This document shows positions 7,758 through 16,136 of a DNA stretch of 42,419 nt, piece after piece. The position numbers and the translations under genes were made by a program. The DNA is taken from NCBI GenBank assembly GCA_023421505.1, contig JAEZTJ010000024.1, positions 1-42,419 of the forward strand, read 5' to 3'. Under the pieces are notes generated by a model. That model was not told the DNA's origin, did not search any database, and saw nothing but the letters and a program-made list of their open reading frames with translations. How positions within the stretch are numbered: the stretch's first letter is position 1; the number at the start of each line of letters is the position of its first letter. The DNA comes from Bacillota bacterium. GTDB taxonomy: Bacteria > Bacillota > Clostridia > Lachnospirales > Lachnospiraceae.

Positions 7758-9035
7758 ATGGAACATATTACCACTTTAAAACTCTTTAACAAAAATTTTA
7801 CTCTACTTATTCTCGGCCAACTTATCTCGTTGTTAGGAAACTCCCTGCAGCGCTTTGCACTTTCTTTGTATATCTTGGATATCACGGGATCTGCAGCCAT
7901 ATTTTCCACCGTTCTTGCTCTCACCATTATCCCGCAAATTGTTATTGCTCCCTTCGGTGGGGCTATCGCTGATCGTTTCAGTAAGAAAAAAATAATGATA
8001 ACCTTAGATTTCTTTTCTAGCGCTTTACTCTTATTATTCTTCATCCTTCTGAGAGAAAGCAATCAGCAAATCTTACTTATTGGAATCCTTACCTGTACTC
8101 TGGCAATTATTCAGAACTTCTATGATCCAACAGTACGTGCCACCATTCCAGCAATTACCGCTAAAGAAAATTTAACAAAGGCAAATAGTGTGGTTTCTCA
8201 GATATCTGCCATAACTCTCTTAATTGGTCCAATAGCTGCGGGTTTTATCTATGGCTTATTTGGTATTTACGGAGTGTTTGTTATCAATATTATCAGCTTT
8301 TTTCTATCTGCCATTATGGAACTTTTCTTAACCATACCATTTTGTAAGTTACCTCATGTTGGTAATGCAATGGTAACTTTTACAAAAGATATCATGCATA
8401 CACTAACCTACCTTTACAAGGAGAAAAGAATCGTCCTATCATTCATCATAATTGCTGCTGGGATTAACCTTTTCTTAACGCCCTTATACATAGTAGGCGT
8501 GCCCTATTTAGAAAAGGTAGTTTTTCATGTGAGTGATAACCTATATGGAATCAGTGAAGGCTGCATCGGTGCTGGCATGATTGTTGGCTCTACCTTAGTT
8601 GGAATATTCAGCAAAGTGCTCTCCATACATAAAGTACCCAAATTCTTCTTTCTGTTATCTATTATTATTATGTTTATGGGAATCCCAACCCTTGGTTTTC
8701 TATGCAGACAAGAAGGAAGTAATTATACTTCCTATATACTCCTTACGCTATTCGGGATACTCTTTGCTCTGTGTATCGCAATTATTAATATTATCAGTAT
8801 ATCCTTCATTCAACTTGTGACACCACAAGAAAAGATGGGTAAAATAATGGCATTAACTATTGCCTTAAGCAGTGCACTACTTCCAATAGGTTCTGTCCTG
8901 TTCGGTTTCTTATATGAGGTCTTTGCTGGTAAACTCTTTATCCTTTATATCGTAGCTGGTATCATCGCTTTAGGGACAGCTCGATTTATATCATATTTAT
9001 TAAAGAAAGAAGCGTCAAATTTATCTACTATATAA
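7758..9035 (+). CDS. MFS drug efflux transporter, DHA3 (MefA-like) type
   Basis: 425 residues with 12 predicted membrane helices. It opens with FTLLILGQLISLLGNSLQRFAL and has the motif A-like loop GGAIADRFSKKKIMI after helix 2, as in the DHA3 macrolide-efflux branch of the major facilitator superfamily. This branch exports macrolides and other hydrophobic drugs using the proton gradient; the substrate here is inferred only from the family. The start ATG follows AAAAGGA with 10 nt spacing. It is divergent from a TetR gene, with two shared operators. A bidirectional terminator (9334-9376) lies about 300 nt downstream. Confidence 0.85.
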   Translation: MEHITTLKLFNKNFTLLILGQLISLLGNSLQRFALSLYILDITGSAAIFSTVLALTIIPQIVIAPFGGAIADRFSKKKIMITLDFFSSALLLLFFILLRESNQQILLIGILTCTLAIIQNFYDPTVRATIPAITAKENLTKANSVVSQISAITLLIGPIAAGFIYGLFGIYGVFVINIISFFLSAIMELFLTIPFCKLPHVGNAMVTFTKDIMHTLTYLYKEKRIVLSFIIIAAGINLFLTPLYIVGVPYLEKVVFHVSDNLYGISEGCIGAGMIVGSTLVGIFSKVLSIHKVPKFFFLLSIIIMFMGIPTLGFLCRQEGSNYTSYILLTLFGILFALCIAIINIISISFIQLVTPQEKMGKIMALTIALSSALLPIGSVLFGFLYEVFAGKLFILYIVAGIIALGTARFISYLLKKEASNLSTI

Positions 9036-9333
9036 GACAGAGTCCGTGATTTGCATATTACCTCGATATAAATATACAATAAATATCTAAAATGACAACT
9101 AGGATTTCCAGTATATTTTCCATAAAATCATCTCTATCATAAGATAACTTATTAATAAGTTGATTCAATAATCAAATGCATCCTCTGCAAGATTCTATTT
9201 GCGGCATTCTTCAACATAATACCGGAAGAATAATTTTCCATAATATTTGTTTCCTCTATTGACCAACTTTTTGTTAACAATAATAATTTAGGTAATAATA
9301 GGCATTTACCAGCGAAGAAAAGAATAATACTAC
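9036..9333. other. Non-coding gap after the MFS gene
   Basis: No recognisable gene or RNA. A short minus-strand frame (YDRDDFMENILEIL, about 9060-9140) is open but has no start signal or family. Confidence 0.35.
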
Positions 9334-9376
9334 AAAAGCGTACCCTTTAACTCTGTGCTAAAAGGTACGCTTTTTT
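9334..9376. terminator. Bidirectional intrinsic terminator
   Basis: AAAAGCGTACC (9334-9344) pairs exactly with GGTACGCTTTT (9364-9374), with U-run sequence on both sides. It serves the MFS gene (rightward) and the GNAT gene (leftward), which converge here. Confidence 0.8.
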
Positions 9377-9443
9377 ATGTAATTTCAACTTAGTCTGTTT
9401 ATAAGTGGCAGCAGCTCAGATTTTGCTAGCAATTTCATTACTA

Positions 9444-9944
9444 CTAAAGTCTTTCGTTTGTTATTAAGTTCGTGCCATACTTTACAAATCTAGGGCCTTC
9501 AACACCCATCATCCCATTTCGATGGAATCCGGCCTTCTCAAGAACTCGTTGTGATGCCTTATTATCCGGATCTGTTTCCGCTTCCACGTATTTAACACCT
9601 ATCTGTTCACTTGCCCATCTTGCCATTGCAGTCACAGCTTCTGTCATATAACCTTGTCCTTCATACTCTTTTTTAATTCCATATCCTATTTCAACCCGTC
9701 CGTTAGAATTCCATCCTTTGAAACATAAATCCCCGACACTTCTACCTGTCTCATCATTTAACTGCATATTCCATACAGCATACCAAATTCTCTGCTCTGG
9801 ATTTTCTTTACATCCTCGAAGCATTTCTGAATATGCCTTTTTCATTTCCGTGTCCAATTCTATAACAATCAGATTTTCCATTTCACTATCAGATAATGGA
9901 TATATGATCAGACGTTCTGTTTTCACAAGAATAGCTTTGTTCAT
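9444..9944 (-). CDS. GNAT-family N-acetyltransferase (RimJ/RimL-like)
   Basis: About 166 residues. The acetyl-CoA fold is visible: the beta-bulge segment VEIGYGIKKEYEGQGYMTEAV (in which EGQGYMTEA is the pyrophosphate-binding Q/R-x-x-G/A region), then VEAETDPDNKASQRVLEKAGF, typical of the RimJ/RimL branch that acetylates protein N-termini, small amines or drugs. The ATG at 9944 is preferred over one five codons upstream because GGAG lies 9 nt before it. The acceptor substrate cannot be predicted. It converges on the MFS gene, and a UPF0158 remnant lies behind it. Confidence 0.8.
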   Translation of the reverse strand: MNKAILVKTERLIIYPLSDSEMENLIVIELDTEMKKAYSEMLRGCKENPEQRIWYAVWNMQLNDETGRSVGDLCFKGWNSNGRVEIGYGIKKEYEGQGYMTEAVTAMARWASEQIGVKYVEAETDPDNKASQRVLEKAGFHRNGMMGVEGPRFVKYGTNLITNERL

Positions 9945-9999
9945 AGTTGATATCTCCATTCTTTGTTTATACTAATTCAAATTTGTCCATCCATCATAC

Positions 10000-10236
10000 T
10001 TATTGTCTGTGTCCAAACAGCCCTTCTGTTCTTATCTCATATGGAATTTCATTTTCCTCACACCAATTTTTTGCTTTTTTACAAAATGTTATCAGTCTCC
10101 ATGCATAATAACTCTCTGAAATTCCTAAATAATCAATTTCATCCTTAAAATTTCGATATGGTTTACGCCCATGCAGCACACGTAAAAGCTTTTCCTGATT
10201 TCTATCACCCACATTTATAAGTCTCTGATATAATAG
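10000..10236 (-). pseudogene. UPF0158-family fragment (C-terminal half)
   Basis: Residues LLRVLHGRKPYRNFKDEI and AKNWCEENEIPYE match the conserved C-terminal part of UPF0158 proteins (usually about 140 residues, function unknown). The open frame begins just after a TAA at 10237-10239, with only a GTG candidate start (10212) and no good ribosome-binding site. The N-terminal half is absent upstream, so this is probably a truncated relic rather than a 70-residue gene. Confidence 0.6.
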
Positions 10237-10277
10237 TTAACAATTACTCTTTGCTTCATGCATTCTCTTTAGCTTCA

Positions 10278-11213
10278 TCACCTTGTTAGACTATATCGAT
10301 ATTGGTCAAGCCCTGGAATTGTATAGATTTTATAGTATCCTGCATCGATAAGTATTTGTGCAGCTAAAGAACTTTTATACCCCTTTTGACAGTAAATTAT
10401 AATCGGAGTATCCTTTCTTGCACATACCGAAAACGGATTATTTGATATATCCTGTAATGGTATACAAATACTTCCATCAATGTGCCCTTGGTTGTATTCC
10501 TCATTCGTCCGTACATCGATCAGCAATGACCTTCCATTATTTAACATCATCTCCCTTGCTTCATCGGTATGGATCAATTTATTTATAAACACTCTGTCCT
10601 TAAACTGAGGTATACGCTTTTCCACAATAAGCATTCTTACAACAATCGCTGCAGCTTCCGAAAGTGTTAGGTTACCTTTCACATCAAATAAGTTATTTTC
10701 ACACCCTAGCATGATACCTTTCACATATACCTGCGCTATATGCCGAACGCAGGTATGGCAACTGTATAGGTCAATCAGTTTTTCTGCTGCTTTCCAGTCA
10801 TCTTCATCTCTTTCTGCAAATTCCGTCAAAAGAGCTTCATGAACTATTCTAGCAGCGGATCGTCGCTCGATAGGATTGCTTCTATTTGTTATATCATAGT
10901 CCTCGATTATACCCTTATACAAAGCATAATCTATATAACCCGATGACCAATCGTCACGTGTTGGCTCTATCTCTCCCTTACTACTTCTTATAATCATTGT
11001 TACAAACTGTTCCGTAGTAACCTTGTCCTCCGGATGTAATAAACTATCTTTGCTCCTCTTAATAATACCGCGTTCTGCTAGATACAAAATATTGTCATTA
11101 GGGCAATGATCTTTCATATCAGCAAAATATTTATTTTCTGCTTTGGCATTGATGACGCCTAGATTATGCTCCTCAACACCTAAATCTAAATCTGTATGCA
11201 GTAACTTCTTCAT
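10278..11213 (-). CDS. SLH-domain protein with C-terminal rhodanese domain
   Basis: 311 residues with two parts. Residues about 28-200 contain three S-layer-homology-like repeats (YFADMKDH...AERGIIK; SGYIDYALYKGII; an AQVYVKGIMLG segment with LTLSEAAAIVVRM). Residues about 208-311 form a rhodanese domain: LLIDVRTNEEYNQGHIDGS followed by the active-site loop YCQKGYKSS with C275. SLH repeats normally bind cell-wall polymers outside the cell, but no signal peptide or membrane helix is present. The SLH part may therefore serve another purpose in the cytoplasm. Extra cysteines (C37, C152, C155, C171) include a CHTC pair. The rhodanese loop would carry a persulfide or handle sulfur transfer. It lies 87 nt downstream of the alpha-galactosidase gene. 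Confidence 0.75.
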   Translation of the reverse strand: MKKLLHTDLDLGVEEHNLGVINAKAENKYFADMKDHCPNDNILYLAERGIIKRSKDSLLHPEDKVTTEQFVTMIIRSSKGEIEPTRDDWSSGYIDYALYKGIIEDYDITNRSNPIERRSAARIVHEALLTEFAERDEDDWKAAEKLIDLYSCHTCVRHIAQVYVKGIMLGCENNLFDVKGNLTLSEAAAIVVRMLIVEKRIPQFKDRVFINKLIHTDEAREMMLNNGRSLLIDVRTNEEYNQGHIDGSICIPLQDISNNPFSVCARKDTPIIIYCQKGYKSSLAAQILIDAGYYKIYTIPGLDQYRYSLTR

Positions 11214-11300
11214 AATTATAGGTCCTTTTTATGTAATGATATCTGATAATTTATTGTTGAAGTAATTTATCAAAATTATAGGATCAGTGTCACCATATAT

Positions 11301-13145
11301 TTAAACTGGAGTAACTCTTAAGGTAACATTGTCATAGGCATCAATGTCTGTAACAGAGAAAATCCCTGAAGTGTTCTTTGTAACCTCACCTGACCATATA
11401 TCCTTTAGGCTATAACTTGATGCATTTTTAAATTTTTCAGTATCAACCATTTTATGCCCCATATAACTGATAATACGGTTTACATCAACAGAATGCTCCT
11501 TTGTATCTTTTGAATCACTTAAATTATAAAAGGACAATGCAATATCTCCATCCATAAGAGGTTTTACAAGTATATCAATGCGGTTGTTATTCGCTACATA
11601 TGCCGTATCTGGATTAGTATTATCGATTGAGCAATAAATTCTCTTTGCCTGAATACCGAGTGCATCCTGATTTAATGCAATCAAGTCTTGATTCGCGATA
11701 ATCTGCCAAAGCTCATCACCCTTTGTCACACGTCTTAAATCTAATCCGAGCATAAGCGGAGAATTCATCATACACCACATGCTCATATGAGTTTTACTCA
11801 TGGTATTTGTTATTTTATTCATACCGATGGTAAGCATATCAGGATCGTTCCACCCCTTGTCTAGTCCAGAAAACTCGTCCATAATAACTGCTTTATTGTA
11901 TTGAGAGGTTATACTATCGGTGTAATTTGCACTCCAAGCAGCCGATCCCGTATTTTCGTCAGAACCGACGCTGAAGGTAATATCATTTAGTATACGCCAT
12001 GAGTCTCCAACTTTATATCCCCAGTTTTGAGGTTGCGTTTTACCCCATTCACAGATTGAGAGTACAATATCATGGTCAGGTTTCACTTTGTTTAAGCTTT
12101 CAAATAAAGTCGCATAGGAATTAAGGGTATTTTCCTGCCTTCTGTGATTCATTATTCGTATTATATTATCTCCCTCATTTAAAAACACTTTAATTTCTTC
12201 TGAATCTAGAAAGGTTGTGGTACTATCGGTAAGAGGTAGTAAATTATCAAAATACCTAGTTTCATTATCAACGTTTCCAACTGCAAGCTGAAGCCAACGC
12301 CCTATTCCAACCTCTTCGCCGCTTGCATAATTAACAGTTATGGCATATTCTCCTGCAATAGAAGCGTTCACAGTGAACCCGATTTCACACCAACTGTCAC
12401 CAACAGGAGTTACTCCTCCATGTGTTCCGTCGAAGGTACCGATATTTGATACATAATCGTCACTGTTAATTAATGCACCCTGGCCTAAAAGAACACCGTC
12501 CTTAACTGCACTTAAAGTGATATTCAATCCTTCACCGGCGACGGTAATGCTTCTGATATTTGGAGCATAGGTATATTTTGCACTTTTTTCATCTGAAAAC
12601 GTTGCATTATCCCAAAGATAATAGCAATTGTCAACCTTTAAAAAGTCAACACCCCAGTCAATATAAGACTTTGCATCGACATCCTCAAACCCACAAGTAC
12701 CTACCGCGGAGCCGGCACAAAGTTTTGTACCTATATCATTATACATACCGAATTTAAGACCCTTATTATGTATATCATCTGATAATGCCTTAAAGCCGCT
12801 AGGAAATTTAACAGTTTCATTTGAAAGTAATCCGTCCACGCGCTCGGACTTATAGCATCCGTCATCCAGCACTATATACTTGTATCCCAAGTCAGCCAGC
12901 TCCAAATCTATCAATGCGTCAGCCATTGCCTTTGTAAGCTCCTCGCTATTCTTACTGCCAAAAGCATTCCAGCTGTTCCATCCCATCGCAGGGAGGCGTC
13001 CCTGCTTTTTATTCAAAAGTACTTTTCCGTTTGAGAAAGCAGGAAACATATATTCAGGATCATTGATCACGTCCGGTGATGTTCTTGAAGTAGTTCTTGT
13101 CGATATAGGTTTACTTATTTCATCGAAATTCTTAACTTTGCTCAT
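11301..13145 (-). CDS. GH27 alpha-galactosidase with inserted carbohydrate-binding-like module
   Basis: 614 residues from the ATG at 13145, chosen because AGGGGGAT lies 8 nt upstream; an in-frame start 18 codons earlier has no such site. GH27 hallmarks: MGWNSWNAF (54-62), YIVLDDGCY, the nucleophile D172 in KVDNCYY, the acid/base D388 in SWRILNDI, and GWNDPDMLTIGM. Between the two catalytic residues, about 190-345, is a beta-rich insert (ITVAGEGLNITLSA...FNEGDNIIRIMNH-type ending) resembling a CBM35/CBM6 module, which is not part of the core barrel. No signal peptide, so it acts in the cytoplasm on imported alpha-galactosides. The SLH-rhodanese gene follows. Confidence 0.88.
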   Translation of the reverse strand: MSKVKNFDEISKPISTRTTSRTSPDVINDPEYMFPAFSNGKVLLNKKQGRLPAMGWNSWNAFGSKNSEELTKAMADALIDLELADLGYKYIVLDDGCYKSERVDGLLSNETVKFPSGFKALSDDIHNKGLKFGMYNDIGTKLCAGSAVGTCGFEDVDAKSYIDWGVDFLKVDNCYYLWDNATFSDEKSAKYTYAPNIRSITVAGEGLNITLSAVKDGVLLGQGALINSDDYVSNIGTFDGTHGGVTPVGDSWCEIGFTVNASIAGEYAITVNYASGEEVGIGRWLQLAVGNVDNETRYFDNLLPLTDSTTTFLDSEEIKVFLNEGDNIIRIMNHRRQENTLNSYATLFESLNKVKPDHDIVLSICEWGKTQPQNWGYKVGDSWRILNDITFSVGSDENTGSAAWSANYTDSITSQYNKAVIMDEFSGLDKGWNDPDMLTIGMNKITNTMSKTHMSMWCMMNSPLMLGLDLRRVTKGDELWQIIANQDLIALNQDALGIQAKRIYCSIDNTNPDTAYVANNNRIDILVKPLMDGDIALSFYNLSDSKDTKEHSVDVNRIISYMGHKMVDTEKFKNASSYSLKDIWSGEVTKNTSGIFSVTDIDAYDNVTLRVTPV

Positions 13146-13176
13146 AAAATATCCCCCTAGTATATATGAATTATTG

Positions 13177-13199
13177 ATGTTTGCGAAACTCATAAACAT
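13177..13199. promoter_or_regulatory. Inverted repeat upstream of the alpha-galactosidase
   Basis: ATGTTT (13177-13182) and AAACAT (13194-13199) flank an 11-nt centre, starting 32 nt upstream of the start codon. It might be an operator for a sugar-responsive regulator; only symmetry supports this. Confidence 0.3.
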
Positions 13200-13379
13200 A
13201 CCCTAGTCTAGCACATAAATCCATTCATATCAAATCAAAAACATCTCCACAGAGGCAAGAGCAGTCATCCCCTGAGGAACTGGAGGACATCCTTGATCAT
13301 ATCTGTTTGCGTGAGAATCTCAAAAAAATCAATGATTATCAAACCTAACCACTTAATATTTTCATGTAAATTCTGCCTT

Positions 13380-13530
13380 TCAAACCATCAATGATTTTCG
13401 AAGATATAAAGATGTAATTGTATCTGCACCATCTACCATTTCTTGTGGCGTCCCTGTAAACACGACTTCTCCACCTGCAGTACCCCCATCTGGTCCAATA
13501 TCAATAAGATAATCTGCCTGTTTCATCACA
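13380..13530 (-). pseudogene. UvrA-like ATPase, C-terminal fragment
   Basis: On the minus strand a frame reads LDVMKQADYLIDIGPDGGTAGGEVVFTGTPQEM in continuous segments, then ends at a TGA (13380-13382). This is the characteristic end of UvrA and UvrA-like ABC ATPases (H-N-L-D-V-x-K-x-A-D and G-P-x-G-G-x-x-G-G). Only about 50 of more than 750 residues remain. It joins directly to the cut-off end of the AraC gene at about 13530, where short sequence identity (AATCT) suggests a deletion fused two genes. Confidence 0.75.
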
Positions 13531-13531
13531 T

Positions 13532-14002
13532 CTAGAGATTTCGATAATTTCCGATTCTTCTTTCATAAATAACAAATTGGTCATCCATGTATTCAATGGT
13601 AATATTTTTATTACATTCATCAAAGGGTTCTATTTGATTTACAGTATATGGATAAAACGGATGCATCATAGAATGCTTGGCAATGTTTTTTCGAAATTCT
13701 GCTGGAGAAACATTGTGATACTCTTTGAACACTGAGCTATAATTTGATGGACTATATCCATATTCAAATCCTATATCCGTTATCGACCTTCCTCTTTCAA
13801 CCTTTAAACGGAAAGCACTCTGTTCCAGTCTTATCCTTTTTATAAATGCATAGATACTTTCTCCCGTTTCCTCTTTAAAAATTCTACCGAAATAGTATTT
13901 TGAAAAATTACAGTGCTTGGCCACATCTTCAATTTTGATATCTTCACCAATATGTTGCATAATATAGTTTATTGCCTGACTTACAATTTCACTTATAATC
14001 AA
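13532..14002 (-). CDS. AraC-family regulator, truncated in its effector domain
   Basis: 156 residues. The complete double helix-turn-helix DNA-binding domain is at residues 1-105 (IEDVAKHCNFSKYYFGRIFKEETG and ITDIGFEYGYSPSNYSSVFK). A GyrI-like effector-binding domain should follow but breaks off after VIYERRIGNYRNL, where the sequence turns into a UvrA-like fragment and a TAG appears. Full-length relatives have about 280-300 residues. DNA binding might survive, but ligand response cannot. It should be read as a damaged regulator; whether it is still expressed is unknown. Confidence 0.7.
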   Translation of the reverse strand: MIISEIVSQAINYIMQHIGEDIKIEDVAKHCNFSKYYFGRIFKEETGESIYAFIKRIRLEQSAFRLKVERGRSITDIGFEYGYSPSNYSSVFKEYHNVSPAEFRKNIAKHSMMHPFYPYTVNQIEPFDECNKNITIEYMDDQFVIYERRIGNYRNL

Positions 14003-14136
14003 TAGCTATCACTTCCAATCTATATGATTATCTAATCGCAGATTCTAATTAAATAAAATTCTTCTCCCAGAAATTAATGATGTACACCACATTATAATTC
14101 ATTCAAGTAATCTTAAGTTAGTTGCTTTTTCTGTAA

Positions 14137-14958
14137 TTAGAAATTAAAATTATCCGGATCAGCACCAACCCTGATGCCTCTCTCCAATTGATTAATTTTC
14201 AACATATCTTCATTGTTGATTTCAAAATCAAAAATATCTCTGTTTTGAATAATTCGTTCCTTATGCAGTGATTTTGGTATAATGATAGTTCCTCTTTGTA
14301 TATGCCACCTAAGAACAACCTGAGCAACTGTTTTATCATATTTTACTGCCAGGGATTGTAAAAGATTATCCCCTAATATATTACCTCCGGTTCCACCCAA
14401 CGGACTCCATCCTGTAACCATAATATTCTTTGACACGCAATAGTCAATAAGCTTTTGATTATTAAAATACGGGTGTGCTTCAATTTGATTCATTGCAGGA
14501 ACAATACTCCCCACCTTAGCTATCTTTTCCAAATGGTGTTTATTAAAATTAGATACTCCGATAGCTTTCGCTTTGCCACTTTGATATATTTTCTCCATGC
14601 CTATCCATGCTTTTTCATAACCAACTGCAGGCCAGTGTATCAAATACAAATCAATATAGTCTGTTCCCAATCTTTTAAGGCTTTTTTCGAAGGCTTCAAA
14701 TACCTTATCTTGTCTAATATCTTCATTCCAAAGCTTTGTAGTTAAAAAGATATCCTTTCTTGGGATACCGCTTTCTTTTATCCCCTCAGCAACACTCTCT
14801 TCATTATTATAGATCATTGCAGTATCAATATGACGATATCCGGCTTCTAGCGCCCATTTTACAGAGTTTTTAGTATCCTCTCCTTTAGGGCTTAAATACA
14901 CACCCAATCCCACCCTTGGTATGTAGGTTCCGTTATTTAACTGTACGTTTTTATCCAT
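14137..14958 (-). CDS. Aldo/keto reductase
   Basis: 273 residues, a typical AKR barrel enzyme of the 2,5-diketogluconate-reductase-like group using NAD(P)H. The catalytic tetrad is visible: D and Y in GYRHIDTAMIYNNE, K in TTKLWNED and H in DLYLIHWP. The coenzyme-binding end is IIPKSLHKERIIQN. The substrate is a carbonyl compound that cannot be named. An AGGAGG site lies 8 nt before the ATG. It may be its own transcription unit, since 100 nt separate it from the lipoprotein gene upstream (which starts further right on the same strand). Confidence 0.88.
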   Translation of the reverse strand: MDKNVQLNNGTYIPRVGLGVYLSPKGEDTKNSVKWALEAGYRHIDTAMIYNNEESVAEGIKESGIPRKDIFLTTKLWNEDIRQDKVFEAFEKSLKRLGTDYIDLYLIHWPAVGYEKAWIGMEKIYQSGKAKAIGVSNFNKHHLEKIAKVGSIVPAMNQIEAHPYFNNQKLIDYCVSKNIMVTGWSPLGGTGGNILGDNLLQSLAVKYDKTVAQVVLRWHIQRGTIIIPKSLHKERIIQNRDIFDFEINNEDMLKINQLERGIRVGADPDNFNF

Positions 14959-15059
14959 TTTATAATCCTCCTGTATACGAATAGTATTGTACCTTTAACT
15001 ACCACTGCTGTATCCTTATCAATCTGTATTTGTATGTAATACATTGGCTTTGGCTATGT

Positions 15060-15716
15060 TCAGTATTCATTTGGGGTTAGCCAAATATACATGATACTCT
15101 TATTATTTCCTGATTCAAATGCAACTATATTACCATTTTTATAAATCGCTTGACTTCCGTCATGCTCAAATCCATAGAGCGTTTCATCTGCACCACCATC
15201 TAATAAATCACTAGTAAGTGACCATAATGATTTTCCCATCTTTTCTCCACAAAAAAAAGTAAATGATGTCAATATTGCATCCATATATTTACTATCATCA
15301 GTATTTGAATCATAATCAAATTTCCATGAGGCTGTATCAATACCCACTCTGTTATCCTCTAAAACCAATGTCCAGTCAGATTGATCAGCCTTTTCATAAT
15401 CTTCTACTGTAGATATATTTAAGCTTTTTTCATATCGCTCTTTTAGTATTTTATTAAGAATATTAATATTCTCTTCTATTGATTTTGATTTGTTATAAGA
15501 TAATTTACTATCAGTATTTGTATCAGTATTTGTATCAGTCTCTGTCTCTTTTAAATCATTGACATCAGTACTCTTTGTATTATTAATATCGTTAGCATTA
15601 TCAGTAATATTTGCATTTGAAATAGCTACATTATTTTTTCTATTACATGCTAATACGCTAAATAACATAACCACTAACAATAATACCATTATACTTTTTC
15701 TTAAATATTTTATCAT
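15060..15716 (-). CDS. Secreted lipoprotein of unknown function
   Basis: 218 residues from the ATG at 15716, preferred over the upstream ATG because the GGGAGG site is 13 nt away rather than one. A signal peptide with lipobox SVLAC directs lipid attachment at the Cys. A low-complexity Asn/Asp/Thr-rich linker (about 35-75, including repeats of TDTN) leads to a folded C-terminal domain ending in YIWLTPNEY. No known family is recognised. A hairpin module of the repeat family described at 15781-15852 lies in its 5' leader. The domain resembles small lipoproteins that follow or sense envelope state, but that is a guess. Confidence 0.7.
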   Translation of the reverse strand: MIKYLRKSIMVLLLVVMLFSVLACNRKNNVAISNANITDNANDINNTKSTDVNDLKETETDTNTDTNTDSKLSYNKSKSIEENINILNKILKERYEKSLNISTVEDYEKADQSDWTLVLEDNRVGIDTASWKFDYDSNTDDSKYMDAILTSFTFFCGEKMGKSLWSLTSDLLDGGADETLYGFEHDGSQAIYKNGNIVAFESGNNKSIMYIWLTPNEY

Positions 15717-15780
15717 ACTAACGCACATGCCTCCCTTTAATTTAGTTTGTGCCGAGGATTACGCAGGTACAAACTTCTAG

Positions 15781-15852
15781 GTGTGAATTGTTCTATTCAA
15801 CAATTCATACTAATCTCCATGCCGCCAAATTCTGCGAATTTGGGCAGCGCAC
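15781..15852 (-). repeat. Hairpin/SD module upstream of the lipoprotein gene (copy D)
   Basis: Read on the minus strand: GCGCTGCCCAAATTCGCAG, TTTGGCGGC, then ATGGAGATTA. The first two parts form a strong stem (GCTGCC-AAATT with AATTT-GGCGGC) and the third is a purine-rich, SD-like stretch. A second hairpin follows (GAATTGTT/AACAATTC). The first part is nearly identical to the block preceding the permease (23956-23987) and to 15999-16040. Confidence 0.7.
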
Positions 15853-15864
15853 CTGCAATGCAAT

Positions 15865-15892
15865 TTGTTTTTTCTTCCTTCTATGATATAAT
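15865..15892 (+). promoter_or_regulatory. Possible promoter for the LysR gene
   Basis: TTGTTT (15865-15870), 16-nt spacer, TATAAT (15887-15892). It would give a leader of about 240 nt carrying both plus-strand repeat modules. Confidence 0.4.
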
Positions 15893-15952
15893 ATTTTTAT
15901 TCTATTGAAAATATAAAATAATTATGGTTTTAGTTCAGTAAAAATGAACAAT

Positions 15953-16136
15953 TGGAGATAGGTTGAAAAATCAAAGATTTTTCAATCGGCAAATTTGTGC
16001 GCTGCCCAATTTCGCAGATGTTGGCAGCAGATGGGGGTTAGGTTGAAAAGTAGTACATTTTTCAACCGGCAAAAAGCACTAAGCGTGCTTTTCGCTCAGT
16101 TTATGTATGCCGCTTAAGCGGCAGATGGGGGTTAAT
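15953..16136 (+). repeat. Two tandem hairpin/SD modules before the LysR gene (copies A and B)
   Basis: Module A (15953-16030) starts GGAGATAGGTTGAAAAAT and contains a TTGAAAAATC/GATTTTTCAA hairpin, then GCTGCCCAA...TTGGCAGC. Module B (16031-16136) starts ATGGGGGTTAGGTTGAAAAG and holds three hairpins: GGTTGAAAA/TTTTCAACC, AAAAGCAC/GTGCTTTT and the perfect palindrome TGCCGCTTAAGCGGCA. It ends in CAGATGGGGGTTA, the apparent Shine-Dalgarno site for the LysR start at 16137. Module B recurs inverted at 23850-23955 with three differences in about 106 nt. Confidence 0.8.
16031..16117 (+). other. 28-codon open frame inside module B
   Basis: An ATG frame of 28 codons begins MGVRLK, contains STFFNRQKALSVLFAQF and ends YAA at a TAA inside the TGCCGCTTAAGCGGCA palindrome. 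The copy at 23869-23955 differs in two residues. No ordinary ribosome-binding site precedes it, and the high nucleotide identity of the two copies means conservation may only reflect recent duplication. Translation is unproven. Confidence 0.3.

Noticed and set aside
13232..13348. Plus-strand frame ending SSPEELEDILDHICLRENLKKI
   Set aside because: It reads like protein but has no start and no recognised family; too short to annotate.
16107..16136. N-terminal extension MPLKRQMGV of the LysR protein (and the same extension of the permease at 23879-23850)
   Set aside because: The codons come from the repeat module, and the same sequence precedes two unrelated proteins. The true starts follow the GGGGGTT site.
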